Source of the DNA: Flavobacteriaceae bacterium
Lineage (GTDB): Bacteria; Bacteroidota; Bacteroidia; Flavobacteriales; Flavobacteriaceae
Assembly: GCA_018646605.1 (NCBI GenBank)
Contig: JABGUL010000027.1
Span: 212,375-276,374 of the forward strand
Direction: 5' to 3'
DNA: 64,000 nt
Shown here: in pieces, positions 10,581 through 19,296 of the stretch
Position numbering within the stretch: the stretch's first letter is position 1
How the letters are laid out: every line of letters starts with the position of its first letter
Notes under the pieces: model-generated
Seen by the model: only the letters and a program-made list of their open reading frames with translations
Database searches by the model: none
Told to the model about the DNA's origin: nothing
Made by a program: the position numbers and the translations under genes

Positions 10581-11578
10581 AGTGTAAATAATTTCAGCAG
10601 CAATTCTTCCATGATTTGCTGTGGACTACTGCTTTTACCAATAATTCCTTTGCTTTTAAGATCGGCATCAAGAACATATCGCATTGCTTGTGTAATTTGT
10701 TTCATCGAAAAACGAGCTGCTGCAGTTTGATAGTCTCTGATAAAATAGGGATTGATACCTAAAGCCCGAGGTAGATTAGCTGAATTACTCAAGCCTTTTA
10801 ACAATAAGAGCTTTTGGAAATAATTGTGTAATGTTGATAAAGTCAACACCATTGGATGACTTTTTAGATTTCTATTTAGGTGTTGAACAATTTGAAATGC
10901 CTTTGATAATTGTCCAAGGCCAATGGCTTTTTGCAACTCAAAACTGTTGAATTCTTTACTTATTCCCACATAGTATTCAATGTGATCTGGAGTAATGGTG
11001 TCACCATTTTTCACAACCAGTTTAAGCTTAAGGAGTTGATTGTGTAATGCACTAAGATTAGACCCAATATATTCTGACAGAAGCATCGCTGCATCAGGTG
11101 AAATCGTAATATTCAACTTTTTAGCCTCATCTGAAATCCATTTTGATAATTGATTCTCAAAGAGTGGCTTTACTGTCAATACTTCTCCAACCCTAGCAGC
11201 TACATTATAAAGTTTTTTACTTTTAAATTCCTTGTTTTTGAAGCAAAAAACAACAATGGTTTGGGGAGTTGGATTTTCGAGATATAAAATGAAATCATTC
11301 CAGCATGAATGGTGCATGGCTTGAGCTTCTTTTATAATCACAAGATTATAGGACGCAACCATTGGATAACGTTTTGCTGTTTCAATTATTTCTGATGTGA
11401 CAGCATCTTTACCATAAAAAACAGTAAAATCAAAATCACGCGATTGCTCAGTAACTAATTGGTCTACAAGCGCATCAGTTATAGCATCAATATAATAAGA
11501 CTCAGTTCCCGACAATAAATAAAATGGCGAAAACTGCTCTTGTTTAATTTTGGAAAGTAGCGCATTGAACGCTTGCAT
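10577..11578 (-). CDS. holA: DNA polymerase III subunit delta (HolA)
   Basis: Clamp-loader delta subunit that opens the beta clamp ring. The 333-residue length, the N-terminal FYLLSGTESYYIDAI (degenerate P-loop region of the AAA+ fold), the central SEYIGSNLSALHNQLLKL and the C-terminal helical part with LLLLKGLSNS and KQITQAMRYVLDADLKSKG all fit HolA. It is divergent from the next gene, starting 27 bases from that gene's ATG, and overlaps the stop of the E1 gene by four bases at its 3' end. Confidence 0.9.
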   Translation of the reverse strand: MQAFNALLSKIKQEQFSPFYLLSGTESYYIDAITDALVDQLVTEQSRDFDFTVFYGKDAVTSEIIETAKRYPMVASYNLVIIKEAQAMHHSCWNDFILYLENPTPQTIVVFCFKNKEFKSKKLYNVAARVGEVLTVKPLFENQLSKWISDEAKKLNITISPDAAMLLSEYIGSNLSALHNQLLKLKLVVKNGDTITPDHIEYYVGISKEFNSFELQKAIGLGQLSKAFQIVQHLNRNLKSHPMVLTLSTLHNYFQKLLLLKGLSNSANLPRALGINPYFIRDYQTAAARFSMKQITQAMRYVLDADLKSKGIIGKSSSPQQIMEELLLKLFTL

Positions 11579-11605
11579 CTTAAAAAATTATTGCATTTTT
11601 ACAAC

Positions 11606-12055
11606 ATGGAAAAACTTAATTTTCCCAACTGTAAAGTGTTAATCAAAAATAAGGAAAATAAACCCTATATCTTTGATCGAATACGCAAAAAATGGCTTTA
11701 CTGTACTCCAGAAGAATGGGTGCGGGTTCATTGTGTAGATTTTCTGATTGATACAAAAGGGTATCCTGCCTCTTGGATTCTCATAGAAAAAGAGATTAAA
11801 GTGTTTGAAACACGAAAACGTATTGATGTCGTAGTGGTTGATCCAAAAGGAGGAAATCAACTTTTGATTGAATGTAAGGCTCCTTCCGTTAGTATTACCC
11901 AAACGACATTTGATCAAATTGCACGTTATAACCTGAACATTCAAAGTAATTACCTTATGGTGTCAAATGGCTTAGATCATTATTTTTGTCAGATGGATTA
12001 TAAACAAAAACGGTATACTTTTATTAAAGAATTACCTAATTACCCACACAAATGA
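11606..12055 (+). CDS. Small protein with HsdR N-terminal / PD-(D/E)XK nuclease-like domain
   Basis: A 149-residue protein matching the type I restriction HsdR N-terminal domain (PF13588-like) that occurs alone in many Bacteroidota. A PD-(D/E)XK-type core is visible: RIDVVVVDPKGG, then LLIECKAPS, giving the acidic residue and the E-C-K. No helicase or methylase genes are near, so this is not part of a classical type I restriction system. TTG at 11573 would add 11 residues, but ATG 11606 (MEKLNF) is the natural start. It overlaps the glycosyltransferase by four bases (ATGA). Its cellular role is unknown. Confidence 0.8.
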   Translation: MEKLNFPNCKVLIKNKENKPYIFDRIRKKWLYCTPEEWVRVHCVDFLIDTKGYPASWILIEKEIKVFETRKRIDVVVVDPKGGNQLLIECKAPSVSITQTTFDQIARYNLNIQSNYLMVSNGLDHYFCQMDYKQKRYTFIKELPNYPHK

Positions 12056-13053
12056 AATCGTTGGCTGTCGTTTTATTGAATTATAACGGTATTGAATTAC
12101 TTAAAAAGTTCCTTCCCAAAGTATTGAAATACAGTCTCGAGGCCGAAGTAGTTGTTATTGATAATAACTCAACCGATAAATCAGTGGCTTGGCTAAAACA
12201 AAATCACCCGACTATTAAATGTATTGAATTAGAAAACAATTTGGGTTATGCAGGATGATATAATGAAGGCTTAAAACAAGTTGAAGCAGAGGTATATTGT
12301 CTTTTAAATACAGACGTATTGGTAACCCCAAATTGGTTGCCTCCTTTGATTGAACATTTTGATACCCATCCGGACACTGCTATTTTGCAACCGCATATCC
12401 TGGATTACAAAAAACCAACTCATTTTGAGTATGCAGGCGCAGCTGGTGGCTATCTTGATGCAAATGGAGTTCCCTTTTGTAGAGGACGCCTCTTCACAAG
12501 CTTAGAAGAAGATCAGGGGCAGTATGACCTTCCAACTGAAATATTCTGGGCGAGTGGAGCATGTTTCTTTATTCGAAGCAAACAGTTTTGGGAATTAAAA
12601 GGTTTTGATGCTGATTTTTTTGCACATCAAGAAGAAATAGATTTATGCTGGAGAATGCATAATTATGGCTTTAAAACAATGTCAATTGGAAGTTCTAAAG
12701 TGAAGCATATCGGTGGTGCCACACTCGCGCCATCACCCCAAAAAGTTTTCCTAAACCATCGAAATTCACTGTGTATGCTTACCAAAAACTTACCAAGAAA
12801 AGTTTTGTATAGACGTCTTTTTGTTCGTTTGTGTTGGGATGGCTTCGCAGGGGTTTATTACTTTTTAAGATTTAATTTCTTGTCTACTTGGGCAATAATT
12901 AGAGCACATGTTTCGTTTTATAAACGTTTTAAATCCATGATGGCAAAGCGTACCAATAAAATTCAGAGCGCTCATTATTATCATACCAATAATATTATAT
13001 TAACGTATTTTTTGCATAAAAAATTAAATTTCAGGGATTTGAACGAAGAATAA
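12052..13053 (+). pseudogene. Family 2 glycosyltransferase interrupted by an in-frame TGA
   Basis: A GT-A fold family 2 glycosyltransferase (rhamnosyltransferase-like) that would transfer a sugar from a nucleotide sugar to a glycan or lipid acceptor. The 334-codon frame is open except for TGA at 12256-12258 (codon 69). Upstream reads VVLLNYNG, VVIDNNSTD, NLGYAG; downstream, in the same frame, reads YNEGL, LNTDV, FWASGACFFIRS, FFAHQEEIDLCWR. Both halves are well conserved and join without a gap. Relatives usually have NLGYAGGYNEGL-like sequence here, so the stop replaces a Gly codon and needs only GGA to TGA. It may be a recent mutation, a sequencing error, or a real truncation. It overlaps the preceding gene by four bases. 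Confidence 0.88.
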
Positions 13054-13064
13054 AATAAATTCTG

Positions 13065-13072
13065 TTAATTTG
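13065..13072 (+). promoter_or_regulatory. Possible -7 element for the OmpA gene
   Basis: TTAATTTG differs from TAnnTTTG at one position and lies 30 bases before the ATG at 13103, in the only intergenic space before the gene. Weak evidence. Confidence 0.3.
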
Positions 13073-13102
13073 TAAAACTAAAATTTAAAAAAAACTCACA
13101 CT

Positions 13103-13954
13103 ATGAAAAAAGCAATAGCTTTAGTGATCTCTGGAGTACTTTTATCCTCTTGTGTATCACAAAAAAAATTCACTGAATTAGAAGAATTACAACAAAACAC
13201 TAAAAACCTTTTAGATTCAGCTACTGTAAAGTTAAATTCATGTAATGAAGATAAAGAAGCTGCTTTAGCATCTTTGGCTACGCTAACGGAACAGAATCAG
13301 TTTTTAAAAGCAAACAATCAAGATTTAATTAACAATATCGGAAACCTTACTACGCTTTCTCAAAAAGGAGCAGAAAACCTTGAAATGTCTTTAGAGAGCA
13401 TGAAAGAAAAAGATATCCGTATACAGCGTATGCAAGATGCTGTTACCAAGAAAGATTCTGTAACACTAGCTTTAGTTACCAGCTTGAAAGGAGTTTTGGG
13501 TAACATGAGTGATGATGATATTGAAATTAATGTTGAAAAAGGTGTTGTTTACGTTTCGATTTCTGATAAACTTTTATTCCGTAGTGGTAGTTACACTGTA
13601 ACTTCACGCGCCAAGGAAGTTTTAGGAAAAGTTGCAACTGTAGTAAACAACAAACCTGAATTAGAATTTATGGTAGAAGGTCACACAGACAATGTGCCAA
13701 TTAAGTCTGATGGAATTGTAGACAACTGGGATCTTTCTGTAAAGAGAGCTACTGCTGTTGTTCGTATTCTTGAAAAAGATTTTGGTGTGGCACCTGCTCG
13801 TATGACTGCTGCTGGTAGAAGTTTTTATATTCCTGTAGCTGATAACGATACTGCTGCAAATCGTGCTAAAAATAGAAGAACACGTATCGTAGTACTTCCT
13901 AAATTGAATCAGTTTTATGATTTGATCGAGCAAGGAATGAAAGATGCTAAATAG
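13103..13954 (+). CDS. OmpA-family peptidoglycan-binding lipoprotein
   Basis: Outer-membrane lipoprotein that tethers the envelope to peptidoglycan. A lipoprotein signal peptide ends in LLSSC (Cys17). Residues about 25-135 are a heptad-rich coiled coil (EELQQNTKNLLDS and following). The C-terminal OmpA/MotB domain (about 140-265) carries EGHTDNVPI and NRAKNRRTRIVV, the Asp and Arg that grip diaminopimelate. Length of 283 residues is normal for flavobacterial members. It is preceded by its own spacer and followed by a strong hairpin terminator, so it is probably monocistronic and well expressed. Confidence 0.93.
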   Translation: MKKAIALVISGVLLSSCVSQKKFTELEELQQNTKNLLDSATVKLNSCNEDKEAALASLATLTEQNQFLKANNQDLINNIGNLTTLSQKGAENLEMSLESMKEKDIRIQRMQDAVTKKDSVTLALVTSLKGVLGNMSDDDIEINVEKGVVYVSISDKLLFRSGSYTVTSRAKEVLGKVATVVNNKPELEFMVEGHTDNVPIKSDGIVDNWDLSVKRATAVVRILEKDFGVAPARMTAAGRSFYIPVADNDTAANRAKNRRTRIVVLPKLNQFYDLIEQGMKDAK

Positions 13955-13977
13955 TTCTTTTAACTAAATGAATTATC

Positions 13978-14007
13978 AAAAGGCTGCCGTTTAGGCGGCC
14001 TTTTTTT
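13978..14007 (+). terminator. Rho-independent terminator after the OmpA gene
   Basis: AAAGGCTGCC, a five-base loop, then GGCGGCCTTT and a run of T. The stem is GC-rich with a single G-U wobble. It separates the OmpA gene from convergent tsaC; on the minus strand the trailing T run is short, so it serves mainly the plus strand. Confidence 0.88.
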
Positions 14008-14031
14008 ATTTAATGAAACTAGGATTATTTA

Positions 14032-14649
14032 TTATAGTAAAACCTCTCCCAAGCCCTCTCTAATGATTTGAAACGGCTCTTCCGTTAAGTCGAGAACCGT
14101 TGAAGGAATATTTTGTCCATATCCATCAGAAAGCATTAAATCAATTTTAGATTCCCATTGTTGGAACAATACTTCTGGGTCGGTAGTGTAATCCAGTATT
14201 TCATCAGGATCATGTAGGGAAGAAGTTATTAATGGAGCATCCAACAAGGGAAGTAATTGCTGTAAAACAACATGACTTGAAATGCGTACTCCAATTGTTT
14301 TGCGCTTATGAAAAGGCTTTGGTAATTTAGGTGCAGCATTCATAATCAAGGCATAGGGCCCGGGCAATAGCTTTTTTACCAATTTAAATGTGGTTGAATT
14401 CATGTGTTGAACATAGTTCGTTAACTCCCGAATATCCTGAAATAAAAAACTTAAGGGTGCCAGTTCAATTTTAACGTCCCTAATTTTAGCAAAGCGAGAT
14501 AAGCCTTTTTTATTGTTACTCAAACAGCCTAGACCATAAACGGTATCTGTTGGAAAAATTATTAATCCTCCTTGGTTGAGAATTCTTGCAGCTTCCTCTA
14601 TATGTTTAGGGTTCGGGTTATTAGAATAAAGCGTCCTTAACTCAGCCAT
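14032..14649 (-). CDS. tsaC: Threonylcarbamoyl-AMP synthase (TsaC/YrdC/Sua5 family)
   Basis: Makes threonylcarbamoyl-AMP from threonine, bicarbonate and ATP for the t6A37 modification of ANN-decoding tRNAs. YrdC-fold landmarks: GGLIIFPTDTVYGLGC near residues 28-43, the KIRDVK segment, LLPGPYALIM, TIGVRISSH and PLITSSLHDP. At 205 residues it lacks the Sua5 C-terminal domain. Its ATG is immediately after the stop of the upstream helicase gene, so the two are probably co-transcribed. Confidence 0.9.
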   Translation of the reverse strand: MAELRTLYSNNPNPKHIEEAARILNQGGLIIFPTDTVYGLGCLSNNKKGLSRFAKIRDVKIELAPLSFLFQDIRELTNYVQHMNSTTFKLVKKLLPGPYALIMNAAPKLPKPFHKRKTIGVRISSHVVLQQLLPLLDAPLITSSLHDPDEILDYTTDPEVLFQQWESKIDLMLSDGYGQNIPSTVLDLTEEPFQIIREGLGEVLL

Positions 14650-16977
14650 TTACTTGACTTTGAGTTTGGCAAAACGAAGCAGTAGATTTTTCACCCCAAA
14701 TCCTTTAAAAGCAATAGCAGCTTTCTTGTCTGCTCCCTTTCCCTCTATTGTTTGAACAACTCCTTTTCCAAAACGTGCATGCTCAACCTCCATGCCCTCC
14801 GCCAGTACAATTACATCTTCTGATTTTATAGTTGCAGTAGGTTCAATTTTACGTAATTTTTTTAATTGAGAAGAGGTAGGCGTTGTAATTAGTTTCTCTT
14901 TAGGAGTTTTTTTAATATTATTTGACCACTGCCTTTGTGGTGTAGGTTCATCAAAAATGGATGTATTTAAAAGGGGTTTGAAAGAATAATCATTTTTAGG
15001 CACCACTTTGTTTAAGTATTGAGGATCAATTTCCTCAATAAAGCGACTAGGTTCCGCATCAATTAATTTACCCCAACGATATCGCGAAAGGGTGTAAGAG
15101 AGGAAGGCACGTTCTTCAGCACGTGTTAGTGCAACGTAAAATAAACGGCGCTCTTCTTCTAATTCGGTACGGGTATTTAAACTCATCGCAGAGGGAAATA
15201 AATCCTCTTCCAGGCCTACAATAAATACATAAGGAAATTCTAATCCCTTCGCTAAGTGAATGGTCATCAATGCAACTCGATCACTATTAGGGTCATCATC
15301 TTTATCTAGATCAGTCGCCAAGGCTACGTCTTCTAGAAATTCAGACAAACTTCCATTGGCATCAGCTAATTCTTCTTGGCCCTCAGTAAAGTCTCTAATA
15401 CCATTCAAAAGCTCTTCAATGTTTTCAATTCGGGCAATACCTTCTGGAGTGGCATCTTTTTTCAACTCTTGAACGAGCCCAATTTTTTTAGTAACTAAAT
15501 CAGTGACTTCAAAAGCATTCAAGGTTTCATTTTCAATTTGAAAACGTTGAATTAATGTTGAAAACTCACTGAGTTTTAGGAGTGTGCCTGCGTTTAGAGG
15601 AAGTTGTAATTCTTTGGCTTTAACAATAGTTTCAAAAAAGGGTAGATCGTGATGTTTTGAAGCTACTACAAGCTTATCTACTGTAGTTTGACCAATACCC
15701 CGAGGTGGGTAATTTATGATTCGTTTTAAACTTTCTTCGTCCTTAGGGTTAACAAGTATCCTTAAATAAGCAAGAATATCTTTAATCTCTTTTCGCTGAT
15801 AAAAAGATAAACCGCCATAGATTCTATAGGGGATGTCTCTTTTCCTCAAGGCATCTTCCATCGCCCTTGATTGTGCATTCGTTCTATATAAAATTGCAAA
15901 ATCGGCATTCTTTCGTTGTTCTTGCATTTTAAAATCAAAAATTGAAGAGGCAATATGACGACCTTCTTCTGCATCCGTAGCCAGTCGATTTACTTGTATC
16001 GATTCCCCTTCAGTATTGGAAGTCCAAACTACTTTATCAATTTTGGTTTTATTATGACTAATGATCGAGTTAGCTGCATTAACAATTGTTTTGGTGGAGC
16101 GGTAATTTTGCTCTAAACGATAAAGTGCTACCCCATCATAATCTTTTTGAAAGTTTAGAATGTTGTTAATATTAGCTCCTCGAAATGCATAAATACTTTG
16201 TGCATCATCTCCCACAACACAAATGTTTTGATATCGATCAGATAAAGCTCTTACAATTAGATATTGTGAATGGTTGGTATCTTGGTACTCATCTACCAAA
16301 ATATACCTAAAACGGTCTTGATATTTTGCTAATACCTCTGGGTAGCGATTTAATAATTCATTGGTTCGAAGTAATAAATCATCAAAATCCATAGCGCCTG
16401 CTTTAAAACATCGAGCGACATATTCTTTGTAGATTTCGCCCATCTGAGGTCTTTTAGACATGGTGTCGGACTCTTGTAGGTCCAAATCATTAAAATACGC
16501 CTTAACGGTTATGAGACTGTTCTTAAAAGCTGAAATACGACTTCTAACCTGTTTGTACTTATAGATATCTTTATCTAGCCCCATTTCTTTAATAATAGAA
16601 GATATCAGACGATCAGAATCTTGGGTATCATAGATGGTGAAATTAGAGGGAAAACCAAGCTTGTCTGCTTCTTGTCTCAGGATTCTAGCAAAAACAGAGT
16701 GAAAGGTTCCCATCCATAAGTTTTTAGCTTCCCCCTCCCCTACAAGGGCTCCAATCCTCGCTTTCATTTCACGAGCGGCTTTATTGGTAAAAGTTAAGGC
16801 TAGAATGGAAAATGAATCAACCCCCGAGGCCATCAAATGAGCAATGCGGTAAGTCAAAACACGCGTCTTTCCAGAGCCTGCCCCTGCTATAACAATTAGC
16901 GGTCCTTCTTTATGAAGAACAGGTCCTCTCTGTGCTTCGTTTAGTGAATCTATATACCCTCCTTGTTGCTTTTCCAT
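14650..16977 (-). CDS. UvrD/PcrA-type superfamily 1 DNA helicase
   Basis: ATP-dependent 3'-5' helicase for excision and mismatch repair and for clearing replication blocks. All SF1A motifs are visible: Q-motif LNEAQR, Walker A GAGSGKT, LTFTNKAA, VDEYQDTN, GDDAQSIYAFRGA, LEQNYRST, TIHLAKGLEFPYVF and FYVALTRA. The C-terminus has the VEHARFGKGVV element, a Tudor-like segment of PcrA that binds RNA polymerase. The 775-residue length fits PcrA/UvrD. It sits directly upstream of tsaC with no gap. Confidence 0.94.
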   Translation of the reverse strand: MEKQQGGYIDSLNEAQRGPVLHKEGPLIVIAGAGSGKTRVLTYRIAHLMASGVDSFSILALTFTNKAAREMKARIGALVGEGEAKNLWMGTFHSVFARILRQEADKLGFPSNFTIYDTQDSDRLISSIIKEMGLDKDIYKYKQVRSRISAFKNSLITVKAYFNDLDLQESDTMSKRPQMGEIYKEYVARCFKAGAMDFDDLLLRTNELLNRYPEVLAKYQDRFRYILVDEYQDTNHSQYLIVRALSDRYQNICVVGDDAQSIYAFRGANINNILNFQKDYDGVALYRLEQNYRSTKTIVNAANSIISHNKTKIDKVVWTSNTEGESIQVNRLATDAEEGRHIASSIFDFKMQEQRKNADFAILYRTNAQSRAMEDALRKRDIPYRIYGGLSFYQRKEIKDILAYLRILVNPKDEESLKRIINYPPRGIGQTTVDKLVVASKHHDLPFFETIVKAKELQLPLNAGTLLKLSEFSTLIQRFQIENETLNAFEVTDLVTKKIGLVQELKKDATPEGIARIENIEELLNGIRDFTEGQEELADANGSLSEFLEDVALATDLDKDDDPNSDRVALMTIHLAKGLEFPYVFIVGLEEDLFPSAMSLNTRTELEEERRLFYVALTRAEERAFLSYTLSRYRWGKLIDAEPSRFIEEIDPQYLNKVVPKNDYSFKPLLNTSIFDEPTPQRQWSNNIKKTPKEKLITTPTSSQLKKLRKIEPTATIKSEDVIVLAEGMEVEHARFGKGVVQTIEGKGADKKAAIAFKGFGVKNLLLRFAKLKVK

Positions 16978-17066
16978 AGTGACTTTAAAAGTAGGGATTT
17001 CCTTATTTTTATATTCTTTTCATGGAATTAATTATAAACATCTATATTTAAAAAAAAATAAATATT

Positions 17067-18347
17067 TTGAAACCATACTTAAAAAATTTAACAGTTGCTA
17101 TAGCACTTGTAGCCAGTACAGGCTTTTCACAGATTAAAGATTTGGATTTTAATGCAGTTGAATCTAAAGTTATTGAATGGAGACATCACATTCATCAAAA
17201 TCCGGAACTTTCTAATCGAGAGTTTAAAACAGCCGAATACGTTGCAGCCCATTTAAAAAGCCTTGGAATAGAAGCTCAGACAGGAGTTGCACACACAGGA
17301 GTAGTGGGAATTTTAAAAGGAAAGCGAAAAGGTAAAGTTGTTGCACTTCGCGCTGACATGGATGCTCTCCCTGTAACTGAGCGAAACGATTTACCTTACA
17401 AGTCAGAGGTGGTTTCTAAATTTAATGGTCAAGAAACTGGGGTTATGCATGCATGTGGTCACGATACCCACGTTGCAATTTTGATGGGAGTGGCTGAAAT
17501 TTTATCTCAAAATAAAGATTTTGCAGGAACGGTAAAATTCATCTTTCAGCCTGCTGAAGAGGGATCCCCTCCAGGAGAAGAAGGTGGTGCAAAACTGATG
17601 GTAAAGGAAGGTGTTCTAGAAAACCCAAAAGTAGATGCCATTTTTGGTTTGCATATAAATTCTGGAACTCATGTTGGGAAAATTACATATAAACCCGGTG
17701 GGATGATGGCTGCTTCTCAGCGCTTTGTAATAAACATCAAGGGAAAGCAAGCTCATGGATCAACTCCTTGGCAAAGTGTTGACCCGATTGTAGCTAGTGC
17801 CCAAATTATTAATGGATTACAAACGCTCATAAGTCGTGAATCACAGCTCACAAAAGAAGGGGCAGTGATTTCTGTGGGCTCTATTCATTCTGGAATACGT
17901 TTTAACATCATTCCTGAAAGTCTTGAGATGATAGGAACAATTCGCACTCTGGATAAGGACATGAAGGAGTTAATTCGTTCAAGAATGCTTGAAATGGTTC
18001 CAACTATTGCAAAAGCATATAGAGCGGAAGCTACAGTTGAGATTCAAGATGGTGCCGACATTACTTTTAATAACCTAGCGCTAACAAAACAGATGGTTCC
18101 CTCTTTGCAAAAAGTTGCAGGAATGGATAAAGTGATTGAAATTGATGCGATTACTGGAGCTGAAGATTTTTCTTATTTTCAAAATGAAGTGCCCGGATTC
18201 TTTTTCTTTTTGGGCGGTACTCCACTGAATAGGAGCGAAAAAGATGCTCCTTCCCATCACACTCCTTCCTTTATTGTAGATGATGCAGGAATGAAATTAG
18301 GTGTTAAAGCCCTAACTCAATTAACCCTTGACTATCTTAAGAAGTAG
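17067..18347 (+). CDS. Secreted M20D amidohydrolase
   Basis: Metallo-amidohydrolase of the M20D family (hippurate hydrolase / N-acyl amino acid or IAA-amino acid hydrolase type). Motifs: MHACGHDTHVAIL (metal Cys/His), FQPAEEG, FGLHINS and the C-terminal SHHTPSF. A dimerisation domain starts at AASQRFVI. The start is a TTG: an in-frame TAA lies six codons upstream, no ATG or GTG is available, and the resulting N-terminus is a clear signal peptide (KPYLKN, then hydrophobic AIALVAST, cleavage near FSQ). The 3' end overlaps the convergent patatin gene by 11 bases. Substrate unknown. Confidence 0.9.
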   Translation: MKPYLKNLTVAIALVASTGFSQIKDLDFNAVESKVIEWRHHIHQNPELSNREFKTAEYVAAHLKSLGIEAQTGVAHTGVVGILKGKRKGKVVALRADMDALPVTERNDLPYKSEVVSKFNGQETGVMHACGHDTHVAILMGVAEILSQNKDFAGTVKFIFQPAEEGSPPGEEGGAKLMVKEGVLENPKVDAIFGLHINSGTHVGKITYKPGGMMAASQRFVINIKGKQAHGSTPWQSVDPIVASAQIINGLQTLISRESQLTKEGAVISVGSIHSGIRFNIIPESLEMIGTIRTLDKDMKELIRSRMLEMVPTIAKAYRAEATVEIQDGADITFNNLALTKQMVPSLQKVAGMDKVIEIDAITGAEDFSYFQNEVPGFFFFLGGTPLNRSEKDAPSHHTPSFIVDDAGMKLGVKALTQLTLDYLKK

Positions 18348-19224
18348 TTGAGAGTTTTTGGGCATGCTCCCATCCCATTTCCCACCAATTTTCCATTTTA
18401 ATTTTATTGAAAATTAACGAGTTGGTGGTTAGTATTTTTGGGGTGTAATAAATGCGAAGAGTTGCATTGTAATCCTCGGCTACAAGCTTTCCGATATGCA
18501 TATTTTGCATTTCTATACGATCAGAAATAAAGCTAAAGATACTCCCCAAAGCATCAAATACATTTTTAGCATGTAATCGGTTGGTTTGCTGAAATTCAGT
18601 ATCTAATAAAATGGCATCTACATGAGTCGCCCCTCTTCGAATTGCTTCCTCAATAGGAATAATACAGCCGAGTCCCCCATCTGCATATTCACAGCCATTT
18701 TTTTTAACTAAACTCATAAAAGGTACATAATTGCATGAAATCCAAATCCAATCTAAAAAATCTTCATAAGAACAGTCTTTCAACCGTTTATATTCAACCG
18801 AGTTTGCGGTCAAATTTGAAACACAAACAACAACTTCATTGTCTGTTTCTTTTAATGAAATAAAATTTGATAGAGGAAACTCTTTTGAAAGCAATTTTCG
18901 AAGATTATTACTCTCACCAAAAGTCTTTTTCCCTCTAATAAAGTTTTTTAGAACATTGAGGTGATTGATTCTTATCCGCTCCTCTCCTTCTTTTCTAACA
19001 ATAAGATAAGGACAGTTATCAAAAATACTTTTTTGATTCACATTAGTGAAGGCGCTCTTTATCTCACTTATTTTATTGAGTGCTAAATGCGAAACCAATA
19101 GGCTGCCAGTAGATGTGCCAAGAAAAAAATTATATTTCTGCTTCTCTTCTTCGATTAAATACTGAGCTACACCGCCCGCAAAAGCTCCTTTACTTCCACC
19201 TCCAGAAATTACTAATGCACGCAT
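18337..19224 (-). CDS. Patatin-like phospholipase
   Basis: Serine lipid acyl hydrolase of the patatin family. The oxyanion motif GGGSKG is at residues 8-13, the nucleophile elbow GTSTG at 36-40 (Ser38) and the catalytic Asp in DGG at 182-184, so the Ser-Asp dyad is complete. No signal peptide is visible, so it is probably cytoplasmic or membrane-associated. Its length of 295 residues is normal. Its 3' end overlaps the M20D gene. A TAATTTTG on the minus strand at 19272-19279 could be its -7 element. Confidence 0.87.
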   Translation of the reverse strand: MRALVISGGGSKGAFAGGVAQYLIEEEKQKYNFFLGTSTGSLLVSHLALNKISEIKSAFTNVNQKSIFDNCPYLIVRKEGEERIRINHLNVLKNFIRGKKTFGESNNLRKLLSKEFPLSNFISLKETDNEVVVCVSNLTANSVEYKRLKDCSYEDFLDWIWISCNYVPFMSLVKKNGCEYADGGLGCIIPIEEAIRRGATHVDAILLDTEFQQTNRLHAKNVFDALGSIFSFISDRIEMQNMHIGKLVAEDYNATLRIYYTPKILTTNSLIFNKIKMENWWEMGWEHAQKLSTTS

Positions 19225-19296
19225 TTGATTTATATTTGGGATTACTATTTAAATTTACAACCTTTCTGGTTCAAAATTAATTGTTTTTAGAGATAA

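Noticed and set aside
11606..12055. Type I restriction-modification or other defence island
   Set aside because: Only a single small HsdR-N-like domain is present; no HsdS, HsdM, helicase or other defence gene is near.
12256..12258. TGA read as an amino acid (recoding or selenocysteine) in the glycosyltransferase
   Set aside because: TGA is a normal stop for other genes here (uvrA, the LOG gene, the HsdR-N gene, the HD gene), the expected residue is Gly, and no SECIS-like hairpin or sel genes are apparent.
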